Shown: positions 9,728-22,997, counted from the first letter of the stretch. The stretch: 64,000 nucleotides of DNA from Campylorhamphus procurvoides (GCA_013396655.1 WBMV01005958.1:1086210-1150209), one strand, 5' to 3'. The notes: generated from the letters alone by a model not told the origin. Translations and numbers: made by a program.

Positions 9728-12400
9728 AGCTGCCTAAGAGCCTGGCAACTGGCTCTGTGAGGGGAGGCTGGTGAGAACAGGCTCCCATGAGGCAGCTATC
9801 TCTGCAATGAAATGGACTGAGGAATATTCACAGCAGGGACAGAAAGCTGCATAATTTCTAACACAGTCTGCTGATATGTTCCTCCTTCTTTTTATTGCTC
9901 CCTACTTATCTGTGTTTTCCACTTTGTATCTCCAATACTGGTTTACCCACACCATGAGGTTGTACTCCTGGAGGGGCCCTGGCTGATGCTGTGATGTGTT
10001 TTCACAGGCTGAGACCTCTAGGCAATTACAGACTGACTGGAAATCAGTGGAACAACTTCACAGCCACATCCTGTCAAGATTTGATCTAAGCAATTGTACA
10101 AAAATTGAGAACTAGTATCTTCACATACATAATGCATGCTTTGATTTTCTGCTTGCTTGGCATCCTTCTAAAGAAGCTGTTGAAATATTCCATCAACAAA
10201 TGAAGATCTCAGCAGCAGCCTGAGATAACATGCTGAAGGAGAAGGAAGCAAAGCAATGTGAGACATGAGATTTTCCTCAAGTCTTGTTCTGCTCCTCAGC
10301 ATTTGTGTGACAGATCCTGACCTATAAACGGTCCAAGCCACCAATGAGGGCCCAAAGGTCAGGGTGATGTCTGGGCTGGTTTTGGACAGTGCTCCTCAGG
10401 CAGCTGTACTAATAACAGTAGCAGCTCCTAAAGGTGCATCTGGAAGCATGACCACAAGTAGACATCATTGCTGAGACCAATGTTCTCTTTCCAATAACAG
10501 AGCCAAAGTACAAGGCAGAAACATTTTATTCATACTGGGCTTTGGGGAAAAAAAAAAAAGAAAAGAAAAAACCCCCGAATTTTTGTAAGCCCAAAGAGAA
10601 ATAGCTACAGTCTCCTAAGAAAAAGGTTTAATTTCCATGTTGAGAAGTTGCACTGAAACTCCAACTTCAGTTAATGGTTTTTTCCAGTGTCTATAGCCAA
10701 TAATAAAAGAACTTCTTACAGTAGCTTTTTGCTCTCCCTACCCCAAGTAACACAAAGTAATTTAAATTATGTGCAGTGAAGTGAATCATTTTAAAAATAC
10801 TGCATAGAAAATTGCTTGAGCATTTGTAAGTAATTTCAAGAGGTTATTTCTAATAGCATGTTTGGTGAGTTCTGCTCTAGAACATTACCTATGGTTGGCC
10901 AACAAAGTTACTAATAACCAAATCAAGTACAATATATCCAGTCCATCACCTGCAGTCTATGCAGCTGTTTGAAACCACTCAGGGTGTGCAAACACCTCCA
11001 TTTTACAAGGGCAGAATCCCATGGCATCAGTGCCATGGAATAGGTCAAGACCATTAACTGAAGCTAACATTTTGGGAGCTTCAGGGCTTGAAGAGCAGCA
11101 TAAACCCTGGCAAGAAAGTATGGTCTTTAGGCCAGATGGCCTATAGTGTTACCATTTGTCATTTAGCAAAGAATAGAGGTCTTTCTTAAAGAAGGCACAT
11201 CATGTCCTCAGAGGTCCTATTTCCAAGCAATAGCAAATCTATGCAGAGAACTTTACTTTGTCTTTTTCTTCAGGCCGCTGGAAAAGATTCCCAGGAGAAA
11301 CCACCACCATAGAAAAGAAGTTCTAGTCATTGCATGGTCATGCTTCAGAAGCAAACTGTGGGTTTCGTTCTCTTTTAGGATGGCCATGGAGAAAATGTTG
11401 ACATCATATATTTATCCTTGCGAGGTGTGAAGTTGAACACTAGACTTCAGAAACTAACAGTTCCTTGCCAAGGGAAATGAACTGAAGGTCCTTTGATTTT
11501 GAGAAGCCAGGAGCAAAAGCTGGTGGTTTTGTTCGTTTGGTTGAGTTTTTTTGTTTGTCTCATATGTTGTCTTCAGCATGTGAACAAAAGGCACCTGTTC
11601 CCTATTAGGGTGGGAGAGGATAAACCCTTAGATGAGTCTTTCCCTGGAAAGTATTATCAGGAGATGGATATCAGGATTGATTATGGAGGTTTCAAAGGTC
11701 TTATAAGGAACCAGGTGTACTGAGCATCAATAAAAAATGCATATTGAAAATTGTTTCAAGAATCTTTATTTTCTACCTATGAATAAGGCACTCTCAGACA
11801 TCCATTGCACCAGAGAAAATAACACATAAAAGTATGTAATACTAGAGACTTAAAACCTTAAAAATTCAAAAGGTTACTTAAATATATTGCTAGCTTCAAA
11901 CCAAGTGTACCTTTTGCTTTATCACCAGGAGTGAAATAATAATAAAAAAGAACAGTGATGAAAAGATAAACCATTGCTTTGTTTAAATCCTGAAAAGAAT
12001 ACATTTTTAAATCATTAGGCCAGCCAGAAACATCGAGGAAGCAAAAAAATGAGTTATCCAAGCTGCTGTCAAAACTGTGAGAGTAGCAAGTGCTGACCTG
12101 TAACAGGGTTCACAATAAGTTCTTGAACTCCAGGCCTCCCATGCAGAGCTGCACAGCGTTTGTAATACTGTTGAAAGCTCAGAAAAACAGAGGGGAAACC
12201 ATGAACTGGCAGGGATGGGCAGTGCAAGCATCATAAGGAAAATAGACCATCCCATTCCCCTCCCCAAATCACTTGAACTAGCTGATGAAATGGAGACTCT
12301 TGTCACAGGAAGCAATTGTAGCCAGTCATCAAAGGGTAAGGATGTCTCTGTGGTTTTGTGAGGATTTCAGAAACTGCATCTCATGATGATGTTTTGAAAT
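9728..12400. other. unique intergenic sequence
   Basis: No gene recognised. An A-rich tract follows 10548. 10070-10260 and 10620-10960 are AT-rich single-copy-looking stretches. The open frame at 11493-11723 (76 codons) has no domain. Confidence 0.5.
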
Positions 12401-15400
12401 GGAAACCATTGAAATAGAGCCATTGAATAATTTAGGTTGCAAGTCCAATCCGGCTTTTTGCCTGAGTTTAAGCACTCCTTACTAGATATCTCTAAGGCAG
12501 AGATGGGGCATACATCTGCCCAGAGCTGTCCTCTTATAGCTCTGGAAGCACCTGGAATGTTCACTGACAGATTCAAATGGGAACAGGTTCCTGCACAAAA
12601 GCAGCAAATACCCAGTGTAAGATCCTTGGCAGCCTCCAGAGGTTCCCCGTTTTGCTTCAGGGGCTTGTTTCGTCTGTGGATGTCTCAGCAGCTTCATGAG
12701 ACTGACTCGGATCAGCTGCTGAGGGATGTAAATGCTTCAGGGGAAGCAGGGAGTAACACCCTCATTCAGCGTGCCTGGGGGGGCTCCTCCTCGTTCTGCC
12801 ACCCTCCCACTCGAGGGGTGTGCGTGTGTGTCTCAGCTTTGCTGGGCTGTGCTCACAGCAGCTGCCATGCAAACCCGTCACCCCTCATCAGAATAAGAGC
12901 CAGGTCAATGCTCTTTCCCAGAAGACCCTGGTGATGGCCACTAATGATTAATCTCATCCACATTCCCCCAATCTCCTCTTTGTGTCTCCGTTGTTTTCAC
13001 TGTATCTGATAACACTTGCCAGGTCATTCCACTCACCAGCTGTACATGTGCAAAATGTTAACATGTCCCAGACTCTGGGGTGCTCTCAGGGTATTTTACT
13101 TCTGGTCTCGCCAACACCTTCAGCATTTGTCTCCTGAACCAAAGGAGGCTTTTTCCATGCATTGCTGATTAGTGCTTCAGGGGCAAATTCACCCTGCCGT
13201 GGGCAGAAGTTCTTCTTGCCCTGCTTAGCCTGTCAGTGCCTCCACCTTCTCTTCCAAAGAGCAGGTAGGGACTGCACAGTCTCCACTACTTCACTCTCAC
13301 AAGGCATCCCAAGACCAAAAGGTCTCACCTTGGGATGAAAACAAGAATGCACAAATGGATGTATTGGCTAGGAGGGTAATGAGTAGAAAACTGATTCCTG
13401 TTTCTTCTTCCGCTGTGACTCCACTGGCAGGGCTGTGGGAGCCTCTACAATTCTCCATGCTTCTGTTTCTCCTTCTGATTCTCTTCCCACTGTTTCCTTC
13501 CCGCATGGATGATGAATTGCGCATCATACAGTTACTTGAATCCCAGGCTCAGCCAGATGAGTGGAGAGATCCAGGGCGTAACGACGAAGATGGAAAATTT
13601 GTCTGTATTCAAATTATTATTAAATTTCACAGAACAAGAAGCATACCTTCCCCTAAGAGAACCAGTGTCTTGTTTTTGTGGGATCTAGAAGTTACAAGAA
13701 ATCTGCCAAAGAGAAAGCATCTCATCTCTATTTTCTCTGCCCTTGTCTGCCCCGCTCATCTCCACACAAACTTGGTTGAAGTGAGTTTGAAGGTTTCCAT
13801 AGTTACATGGCATCTTCCTTACATTAAGCAAGAGGGACTAATAATACCTTGGGGACCATGCAAGTTTTAAAAAAAAAAAAGTTTATTAATACACGTACTG
13901 TCCAGTTTGACTGCTCCCAACTGACATCATCAAAAGTCAATAATCTGTGTAGCAGAGGAAGGCTGCTGATGATAATCCCTTGAATGCCCTGTTCATTTGT
14001 GGGTGTCAGACTTTGACTCCGTAAGTGCAATGTCTCTGGCCTTTCTCCACCAGTTTGGTGCTGCAAGTGCCCCAACAATGGCCAGTTATATCCCAGATTC
14101 CTGCTCAGCAGCAGATTGAGGAATAACATGGGGACCTCTTGTGGGATTCCTTTATAGCTCATCACCCACACACAGAACACCATTTCCAAACCCAGTGAGA
14201 GAAGCCTGGCAGCAAAGTTGCAGTAAACACTCAGAAGGTGAGGCAAGTTTCTCACCTTGCTGTTTTCTGTCTGACACTGAGCTTTGCAGGTTACGTTGTG
14301 CTCAAAAGGCAAAGAGGTCCCAGTCTACAGCAAACTATTTTCAAGAAAAAGTGGATTGATTAAGGAGTTTTCCATTTCCTTTACAAACATCACACAAGGT
14401 CTGTATTCGTGAAAGTGAACAAAGTAAAACTTGTTTACTGAGTCTGGGATGAGACCAAAATACTCCAAAATAAGATTTACACCTGTTAACTTTTATTCTC
14501 TGGTTACAAAGCAACATACGGGGAAGCTGCTAAAAACTACTCTCATATTATTATATTAAGTTTTGTCTTGAGGTTGGGGGATCTGTCCATTTTAAGTTTA
14601 GGGAGTATCCCAGATTTCTTTAGGAATGTTGGACATTGTGGTGCAATAAACTACTCCATTTTTTTGGTGGATGCCCTATGTCATATTAATTGTTAGGAAA
14701 AACAAAATCCTACCACCATTTATGAACAACAAAAGTGAAATTATGACTTTGCTGCATGGTGGCTGCTCTGCAGTCAATGCTGAATCTTTTTTTTTTTCCC
14801 ATCTAAAGCAAGTATGCAAACTCTGCACATACTGCATCTCCCTGAATCTGCCACAGATTTTCCCATGTACTGAGCGGAGGGGTCACCTGAGATCTGGCTG
14901 CTCAAGAAAAACCTAGCTGCAGAAACAACCTGGGCCATCCTTATCCATCATCCTTCCTGCTTCCCGCCTGGCTCGCCCCACAGTCCATGGCTCTGCATCC
15001 TGATGAACTGTCTGCAAGCTGCTGGACTAGCCAGAGACCATCTGCCTCCTTGCTGCAGACCTGCTGCTCTGCATTGCCAAAGGAGCTGCAGCACTGCCTT
15101 GCTGCCCACCACTGCATCAGAACTGATTTGTTCTCTCACAGAGGCAGAAAACATATGCTTATGTAGCATGTGGGAATAGACCTACAATTTAAAGAGTGGN
15201 GCATAAGACTTTTTGACTATTGTTTGTCTCCACAGAAGAATTGATCATCCCTTACAGCAAGCACTGTAAGCTGACAATTGAAGATGCCCTTCCCCATGCT
15301 GTGCCATACATGTGCATGTGGTGGCTGGGCCATTGCAATTGCAGTACTGGGAATTTAAGGAGCTGAGCACAGCAGTGGAGCAGGGCAAGGAATGACAAAT

Positions 15401-15919
15401 ATATCCCTTGAAGCTCAGGGGACCATCAGTGCCCAGAGTCACCAGTATGTAGGAGTCTTGGCTCAACAAGATGGCTCTGAGCCTGAGAGCAGCTCTGTCT
15501 CTGCCATCCAACAGCCCCAGGGAGTAAAGGTACCTGGAAGAGCCACTGTAGGACATGAATCAACCCATAGGGCTGCAAAAGTACCCAAACAGTCTGTAAT
15601 GAAGAGAGAAGCAACATCAGCATGAAGCAAGAAACTGCACGGTACCTTTGGACGCAGGGGGAGAAACACGGAAGTCCAAAAGACTAAGGCAAAATGTGGA
15701 GAAATCTCAAGATTGTTGTTTGGAAGGAGTAGGGTGGAGACAGGAGGGAGAAGGATGGCAAGTCCAGTGCAGATGGTTGCTTTTAAAGGAGGACCTGCCA
15801 TGCTCAGATGGAAAGTCTGTCAGGGCCATGAAGTTGTTTTACTGACAATGTGTCCCCACTCTGTCTTGGAAGTCAATCCTCCCCCTGCCATGCTATCAGC
15901 TAGGAGGACTCTAGATTGA
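12401..15919. other. unique intergenic sequence
   Basis: No gene recognised. The longest open frames in the window's left half are here: 165 codons at 12437-12934 and 171 codons at 13355-13870, both plus strand, with opposing frames on the minus strand at 13297-13527 and 13824-14312. Neither has a recognisable domain or plausible splice context. A 12-bp A-run is at 13869-13880 and a T-run at 14787-14798. An ambiguous base N is at 15200. Confidence 0.5.
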
Positions 15920-16240
15920 GATGAATGAAAACCATTCACATGAGAAAAGCAATATTAGTTAAAATGTCTTATCATACATTTAGTTAATTACTAAGTGAAT
16001 TGCTTTAATGCTATGCAAAATACACAGATGTGTTTAATGAGCTCCTGAAAGGGGCAAACTTTAATAATATCACTATTCTCACAGAGGAAAATTGCTGCAG
16101 GGGGAAATGCATCTGTTCGCACCTAAAATGTTCCAAGTGACAGCTCACCAAATATTATCTTTAGGGGACACAGCAGACAATTCCATTAATATGAAATGTT
16201 AAAATATTTATACTTATCACTAGTGTGCAGCCCCCTGGGC
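15920..16240. promoter_or_regulatory. candidate conserved non-coding block
   Basis: AT-rich and repeat-free, with TTATCA (15969), TTAATTA (15984-15990) and a POU-like ATGCAAAAT (16013-16021) within about 55 bp. Its look resembles developmental enhancers in vertebrate gene deserts. This is inference from motif content only. Confidence 0.25.
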
Positions 16241-16340
16241 AAACTGCAAGCCCAGTTGTTCTGGTGACAGAGAAGGCAATTCCAGGATAGTCTAAATAAA
16301 GTCAACCCCTTTTTTTCCACTGTCATAGCACCCATTTCCT

Positions 16341-16498
16341 AGGGCTCAGACCTGGAACCACCTCACCCTTTCCCTGGGACTGATTTAGGGAACTAACACT
16401 TAAAGGGGACTGATATAAGGTATCAATAACTGATATAATGTATCAATAACTAATATNAGGGCTCAGCCCTGGAACCACCTCACCCTTTCCCTGGGACT
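16341..16498. repeat. 41-bp direct repeat flanking a 20-bp tandem repeat, with an N
   Basis: AGGGCTCAG[A/C]CCTGG... runs 41 bp at 16341-16381 and again at 16458-16498 with one difference. Between the copies is a 20-bp unit, TGATATAAGGTATCAATAAC, at 16411-16430, repeated at 16431-16450 and started again at 16451. The ambiguous base at 16457 sits exactly at the second junction. It is either a real local duplication that varies in length, or an assembly join. Confidence 0.9.
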
Positions 16499-19400
16499 CT
16501 CTCCAACAGGTCTACATCCCATCCTGAGGAATGCCCCAGCTCAGACACAGCTCTCCAGCCCACAGCTGACCCATTGGGACACCAAAAGCCAGTTGACTAC
16601 ACACGTGCAAAGAGGACAAACTGCCTGTGGTACATCCCCGTGCGAGGTGTGCCTTCTCTGTGACAGCACTGTTGTCTCCTGCCTGTGGCTCAGGTCACTT
16701 CAGTGGCTGTCCAAGCCAAGGTCAGACTTGCACGTAACTCCTACCCACGTACAACCTCCATCTCATTTGTGGGCCCAGCTGTCAGGTGGAGAGGGGCAAC
16801 ATACTGACAGTGTTTTTCCGAAAACTTGCCCCGGGAGTCTCCTGCCGCCTCAAAGTGACTTTCTGTTTGTGAAGAGTTGAGACAACCTGAAACACTTAGA
16901 GATCTGAGAACACTGTGAGAAGCATTTGTTTATCTTTGCTTGGGAGAAACACAGTCACTTGGGAAGATAAATTCCAGAGATGTTTTTGACATCTATAAAC
17001 AAAGTCAAATATTTTGACTGTAGCAATGTAGTGACTGCCATGCATTACAAATACAGTCAGAAGCACTTTCTGCTAAACACTTGATCAGGCTGTTGGGTAC
17101 TTGGTCTGTCTTCTATTTGTAGCCTCATTCAGAATAAAGTACCAACGTTATGAATATAATTTGTGAATATATTATTCTATTTTGAGCTCAGGAAGTGCTT
17201 CAGTCTTTTCTGATTTTCAGAGTACTTGTGAAGGACTAAGTGCAAACATTCTTGCCTGTATCATTTATTGAGGAAAGAAACCATTAGCAGCAGCAAGAGC
17301 AATATCTTAGCTATGCAATTACACTTATGGCTTGTCATCTGCCGCTAATGCCTAGAGGAAAGAGAGATTTTATTGCAGAATTATACTGAAAAAGAAATAA
17401 AGCACCTTTGTGCCAGGGAGATCTAGACTTAACTTGCTCAGCAATAGTGGCCAGGCCTATTGGCTCCATCTCTTGATATACATTCTTGTTATGAGGCAGT
17501 TCTGGTTTATGACTGTCTGCTCAGGTGTCTATAGCTCACCTGTGGGTAAACACTATAGATGCTGTGCTTGCAGCCAAACACGTTACTTCTCTGGATGCTT
17601 CTGTCTCTGCCTTGCAAGAGTCCTGCCCTCAGAATTACAACCTGCTCAGAGCATAAACATATCTGGAATTACACATGGGGCCATAAAATCCCACTTCACA
17701 CTCTGCACTTTTCAGTTCACTGCTTTAAAGGAGGCTCACAAGATATTTAACTGGCTAAGTTACTGGGTGGAAAATGGCTTGTGGATGGAGCTAAGAGCTT
17801 TCTGGAGATTTTTTCCAAACCAGGCAATTCTTCTCTGAGCCTCTTTGATCTTCAGTAACAAGACCTCCCTGGAGACTTACAGCTCTTCCTGGCTACTGCC
17901 AGACTAAAGAGAACAGTATTTTTCTCTCCTTTTTTTGCTTTTATTGAAGCATTTTGCCTTCTGGGCACAGTTTCCCTCCATAACAGCCTGATGTTACTTA
18001 TCTTTTTTTTTTAAAAAAAAAGAGAGGAGTTGGAGAAAAAAAATAAAATAGCAATAACTGAGGCCAGCCAAATCTTTGTCAGGGCAGAACTAACCTGAAA
18101 GGAGATTAAGGATGAGAATGCGTCCCTAATTAGCCATATGGAGGGAAGAAGGGCCAGGCACAGGCAGAGTGGCTGTGCACCCTGTTGTGCAGTGTGAGCC
18201 AGCAGCTACATGCACAGTGCAAGGCTCCTTAGCTCACAACAGACACCCTGACTGGGGGCACAGCACGTGCAGTGCCAACCAAGCCACCAGAAGTGCCCCA
18301 GCATGTTCAGCTCCGGTACATGTGTTGCACCAAGTTGTGTGTTAGCAGGTGACACTTTCTGCAAAGCTGGTTTAGCTCTTACACACCAGACAAACTCTTG
18401 ACAGTGTGCTCTGCACAAGCAGGGGCAGCACTGAACTTGTGTATGTGGCACCAGCACATCTCATGTCTCCTGTGTAACCACAGCCTGGTCCCCTGCTGCT
18501 GCTGCCAGCCCAGCAGTGCAGACCACAGTGACTGTAAAGAAGAGGCCATAAATGAGCCAGGCAATGCTGAGGTTCTCAGGAGAGGGTTTAACCTCTGTCA
18601 AATCAGACTCCCTGTTTTCAAAGTGTTTGTTTTGCACATATGGAAGGAAGCACTTGAGGTATTGCAAAACACACTGGGTTTTCAGCTAGGTTCACTCAGC
18701 TACTTTTTGGTTAGGCCTGTGCAGAGTAAATCCAGTGCAACCCTGAGTTCTGAGAGAAACTGCTTGCAGTAGAATAAAGGAAAAACAATCGGCAATGTTA
18801 AGGCAAAAGAAATCCCAAGGAAGGGATTAAGGTACCTGGCTGTCTTGGAAAGGAACACCTTAAGGCATTGCACTGTGTACCTTACAGAAGGATAAGATCT
18901 TGATAGTAGGTGAGGGAATTGTTATGGAATCATCAAAGCTTTGAGCACAACAAGGTACCTTTCTGTTGACAAACCAATTCCCCAGTGGAGGGATATAACT
19001 CAACCAACACCTGTCTTCCACAAGAGAAAGCAGAAAGGCTGCAGTGACTCTACCCAACACCATACAGTTGCACAAGCAGCTCTGGCATCCCCTGAAGTGA
19101 TGTTGGGGCAGATGAAACTTCTTCATCTCACTTCTCTGCTTTCTTCCAGTACTATTACTATAACAGGGAACAGCACAGAGGAAAAACAAGAGAAGCATGG
19201 GCTGCTCCCTGACCCACCAACCTATATTCCTCCAGTCTGTACAAGCCCAGGGCTTGGATTTTCATGAACTGACAAAGAGCACAAAGCTCCACAAAGGAAC
19301 AAGTCATTCTCATCCCTCATGGCCAGTGCAGAGGTCTTGTTTCCTTTGCTCTGCCTATGACTCATAGGAATTTTCCTCCAGGTATGCAACAGACACCAAC

Positions 19401-20500
19401 AAATGTTAGACAGAGCAGAGAGGAGCTGTCTAGTGACACTCTTTAGAACCACTGTTTTATGCAGGCTAGCTGGATCTGTGCACTGATTTTATGGTGTCTG
19501 ACTCTCTTGTTCACTTTTTTTTAAGAGAAGAGCTGCCTTGTCCAGTGACAGTGAGTAAAACATTCCAGGCCTGTAGGGATTTGCAAAGGAAACTTGACAG
19601 TTGCTTTTAAGAGAGCACATATGTGGAAGTGCCAGAAGAAGCAGCAGAGCAGGAAGGCAATGAACGGTGGATATGTGGCAAGGCAAGAGACTGAGAGCAG
19701 CTGTGCCACCCAGAATGGAACACAGATAATGCCTGGGAACTGGCAGGAGTTGGCACTGTGAGGAGTGCTGGGTGCACATTGATGGTGGAGCAGCAATGGT
19801 GTGATTTTTTCCTCTGTTGCTGAAGCCAGCTGAGGTCTGGGTTGGGTTGTAAAAGTAACAGCCACACAGGATCATGGGTGGTATCAGGAGACTTGGAATC
19901 TGTTGTTTCTAATCTTCTGTGTTACAACAAGGGCTCCTGGCCAGCCATGTCTAGGTGCTTGTGAGTGTTGAAGAACGGGAGAGCAACAGAAACGTGCCTT
20001 GTTTAAAATCAGCTTTGTCTTCCCCTTCTATACAGTCTCACTGAGTTTTGCCACAGTTCTGTCTGCTCTTCACCATCTTTGCCTGTTAGACCCTGGGGAG
20101 AAATACCTCTTCTGTCAACAGGAGTTGACTAAAGTGCCAACTCTTACATTTGGGATGATTAGTTTGGCATCTTCCCGGAAGGGTGGTGTAGCCAAACCCC
20201 AAATCTTCACAGAAATGGAGACTGCCAGTCGTGGAGTCTGCCAAGACACAGGAACAGCCATGATCCACCTAATCTAGTGATGGCACCAGTCCTACTGTGA
20301 GTCAGGGACTGGAGACTCCACAGGGCCATTCTAATGTTGAGGAAACATCCCTGTCTGATCATCCTGGAGCTATTCTGGCAGTCATTCCAGCAGAACCTGA
20401 GCTGGGTCTAAGCCCCTTCACAGTTACACATTCCATAAACTCAGACCAGGTTTCCTTATGGGCTCAACCACAGATTTCCCATAGCAGAGTCTCAGACATT
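16499..20500. other. unique intergenic sequence
   Basis: No gene recognised. The longest open frames are 142 codons (17410-17838, plus) and 128 codons (19489-19875, minus), with three overlapping minus frames at 19489-19875 and no recognisable domain. A T10A9 tract (18003-18021) is followed by an A-rich stretch to about 18050. Confidence 0.5.
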
Positions 20501-20504
20501 TCGA

Positions 20505-20700
20505 TCCTTAAAGTAAGTTAATCATGGTGCAATAACAAATTAACAGCTTTACCAGGGTTCCTCCAAGGATGGACCCCAAACAAAGTAAGCCCTGGGCTTT
20601 TATACCCTCACAGTCTAAGCATGCAAGTCTGGAGTCTTTACTTCTGCTGAGTGTCCTCTGAGTGTCCCCTGACACAGGTCCCTGGGTCATTTGTTATGCC
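20505..20700 (-). mobile_element. candidate old LTR remnant with TATA box
   Basis: On the minus strand a good TATA box, GGTATAAAAGCC (TATAAAA at 20604-20598), is followed about 20-70 bases later by a GGGGTCC/GGAACCC stretch and then AT-rich sequence. This order resembles the U3/R/U5 layout of avian endogenous retroviral LTRs. I cannot fix its ends or family, and no TG...CA termini are visible. It could also be a chance TATA motif or a promoter of a non-coding transcript. Confidence 0.3.
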
Positions 20701-22685
20701 AAGGGTCAGCAGTTCACAGTCTCCTGTTCTTTCTCCTGCCACTTGCAGCTTGCAAACCGATCTACCTGCACTAAATTTATTCCTCAAACCTCACCGGTGC
20801 TTCTAGGAGTCTAAACTGACTCCAAAACTGCTCAAAACTGTCCATCAGATGTTGTTTTGAGAGTGTAAAATGTATAAACAATATAGGATATCTACTGCCT
20901 TACCTTTATTCCTAAAGATACTCTAGACTTCTTTGCTGCTTTGTGATCTTCTAATTTGTGTAGCCACATAAATGTTTATAGAAGGTGACCTGCAGCTTCC
21001 TTGGTTACCAACTGCATTAACAGCTGAGTTTGACATTTTTGAGCTCTTTCTCTCCAGGGACTTGTGTCTAACAAATTCTGAAAGTAATTAGAGACCAACT
21101 CCATCTGAAAAGATCACTTATTTCTCATATATTACGAAAAAAATAGTAAAAACTGCAAAGGCCAAGAACATATGTAAAGCCATTAAGGAGTGCATTCTTA
21201 CCTTTTAGCATTTGTAGGAAAAGTTAATGTGAGTGAAAGATGTGCATCATATTTGTACTACACTCATACAGAGAGCTCTCCCAATCTTTACAACGCTGAG
21301 TTATATTTTGTGCAAGAAAGCTCCACTTGGATTTTCCATGCATCCACAGACCAAAGTCCCCCAACACTCAGCATCCTCAAAAATCACTCATAAAAAATAA
21401 ACTTTTCCAGCCAAAGATTTTACACCCAAGTCCAAATTACAGGTTGGGAATGCCTGAACAACAACTTAGGGAGTTTCCATTTCACAAGGACTCACCTGTG
21501 CTGTTCCTGCCAAGGCATATCCTGCGTGACCTCATGCACACAGAGGACCAAAAGTAACACAGGATGTGTAGCCCAAGCAGTGCCCAAGCACCCTGAGAAT
21601 GGAGCCAGCAATCTCCATGCCCTGTGAGCACTATGAGATAACTGAACTGTTTTGCACTGATGCCACAAGATGCATAGTTTGGCATTTCTCCTAATCCCAG
21701 AACTTTCTATGGAAAGAATAACACTGGCATTGGCTGAAACTTGCCTGGCTGTAGAAAGGAGGCAGAGAGCAATGTCCTGGTGTGCCCAGGTCATACCCAC
21801 ATGGTGTGCTGTTAGTCACTGCAGAAAATGAATGCACAGAGACAGTGTTGAAAACCTAGACAGTGCTCTGCACCCTTGAATCACTCCCATGACTATAGAG
21901 AAGGGCTTGATTCACAAACCTGTTTGCTTTCAACTAGACTTGGGCTCCAGGAATGGCCTAGAATGCTGTGACCTGGCCTGACACCTGAGCTAGTGCTGGT
22001 CCCAGTGGCAGGGAAACATCCCCAGGTAAAGGGAGAACTTGTTTAGGAAGATTCGCACAAGGTGTCCTGCTGTTGTAAGCTCAACAATCACACACTTGCA
22101 CATACAGGGAGAAACCCTCACACAACTGGGTTTTGTAGCCTTTACAGTCTCTGCATCTAAAATTGAGAGGATTTTCCATCCTTGTCTGTGCTGTTGAGGA
22201 GAGGTCTGGGGAGAACAGGGCACTCTTTTTGGTAGGATGGAGCTGTCCACCTGCTGTTATTTCCACACTGAAAAATTACATCCAGGTGGCTCAGGTAGGT
22301 TGTGGCAAACTAACATTGTGACATGAAGGAGAAAAGATGGGAGAACTTGATCCTTTTGCTCTTGTGTCTCTGCCTGCACCAGTGCTCTGAATCTGATAGC
22401 CTGGCTATTTCCTGTGTAGAGGAATGCCACTATAATTCTGTTCATTCAAGTCAGAGCAACAGCACACCAGGAGGCAGAGCTGAGTAGCAGAAAATTGCCC
22501 TGGAAGGCAACTTGGGAAAAGTAGGTTTATTCCCAGCTCCAGGACAAAACTTGTGGCTGAGCCAGCTCCTTCATCTGTAAAGCAGGCATCTGTGCTCAGG
22601 AAGTCAGGTGCTGGAATTGTACAGTAGATGCTCTGGGAAAAAAAAGACCATTTAAATATAGACAGTTATTCTTGAAAATAAGTCC
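20701..22685. other. unique intergenic sequence
   Basis: Nothing recognised. 20830-21190 is AT-rich and single-copy-looking. Open frames reach about 100 codons and overlap on both strands without coding signs. Confidence 0.5.
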
Positions 22686-22870
22686 TATATATATATATAT
22701 ATATATACACCATTTTATATTTATAGGCCTGTATAAATATGTATTTATATATATATATGTGTGTGTGTATTTATATATATACATACACCTATCTATGTAC
22801 AAATATGAATGTGTCTGTATTTGCCCATATATATGTATGCATATATACATACAGGCATGTACACATATTC
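22686..22870. repeat. compound AT/GT-rich microsatellite
   Basis: An (AT)n run at 22686-22707, a second at about 22744-22759, a (GT)n run at 22759-22769, then imperfect TATATA/CATATA blocks to about 22870. The Tyr/Ile-rich frames here are translations of the repeat. Confidence 0.9.
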
Positions 22871-22923
22871 ATATGCAGAAATAAATTGATTCTGTGCAGG
22901 ACCAGAATCTCAGCTTGTGCTAT

Positions 22924-22996
22924 TCTCCTTCTCCTTCTCCTTCTCCTTCTCCTTCTCCTTCTCCTTCTCCTTCTCCTTCTCCTTCTCCTTCTCCTT
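22924..22996. repeat. hexanucleotide repeat (TTCTCC)n, about 12 units
   Basis: About 73 bp of near-perfect CTTCTC/TTCTCC repeat. The plus strand is pure pyrimidine and the minus strand pure purine (GGAGAA). In one plus-strand frame it reads as a leucine run. This is an artefact of the repeat, not a protein. Confidence 0.97.
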
Positions 22997-22997
22997 T

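Noticed and set aside
13355..13870. 171-codon frame with a hydrophobic segment
   Set aside because: The sequence is of low conviction. It has no domain, no clear promoter or splice context, and similar frames occur by chance at this window size.
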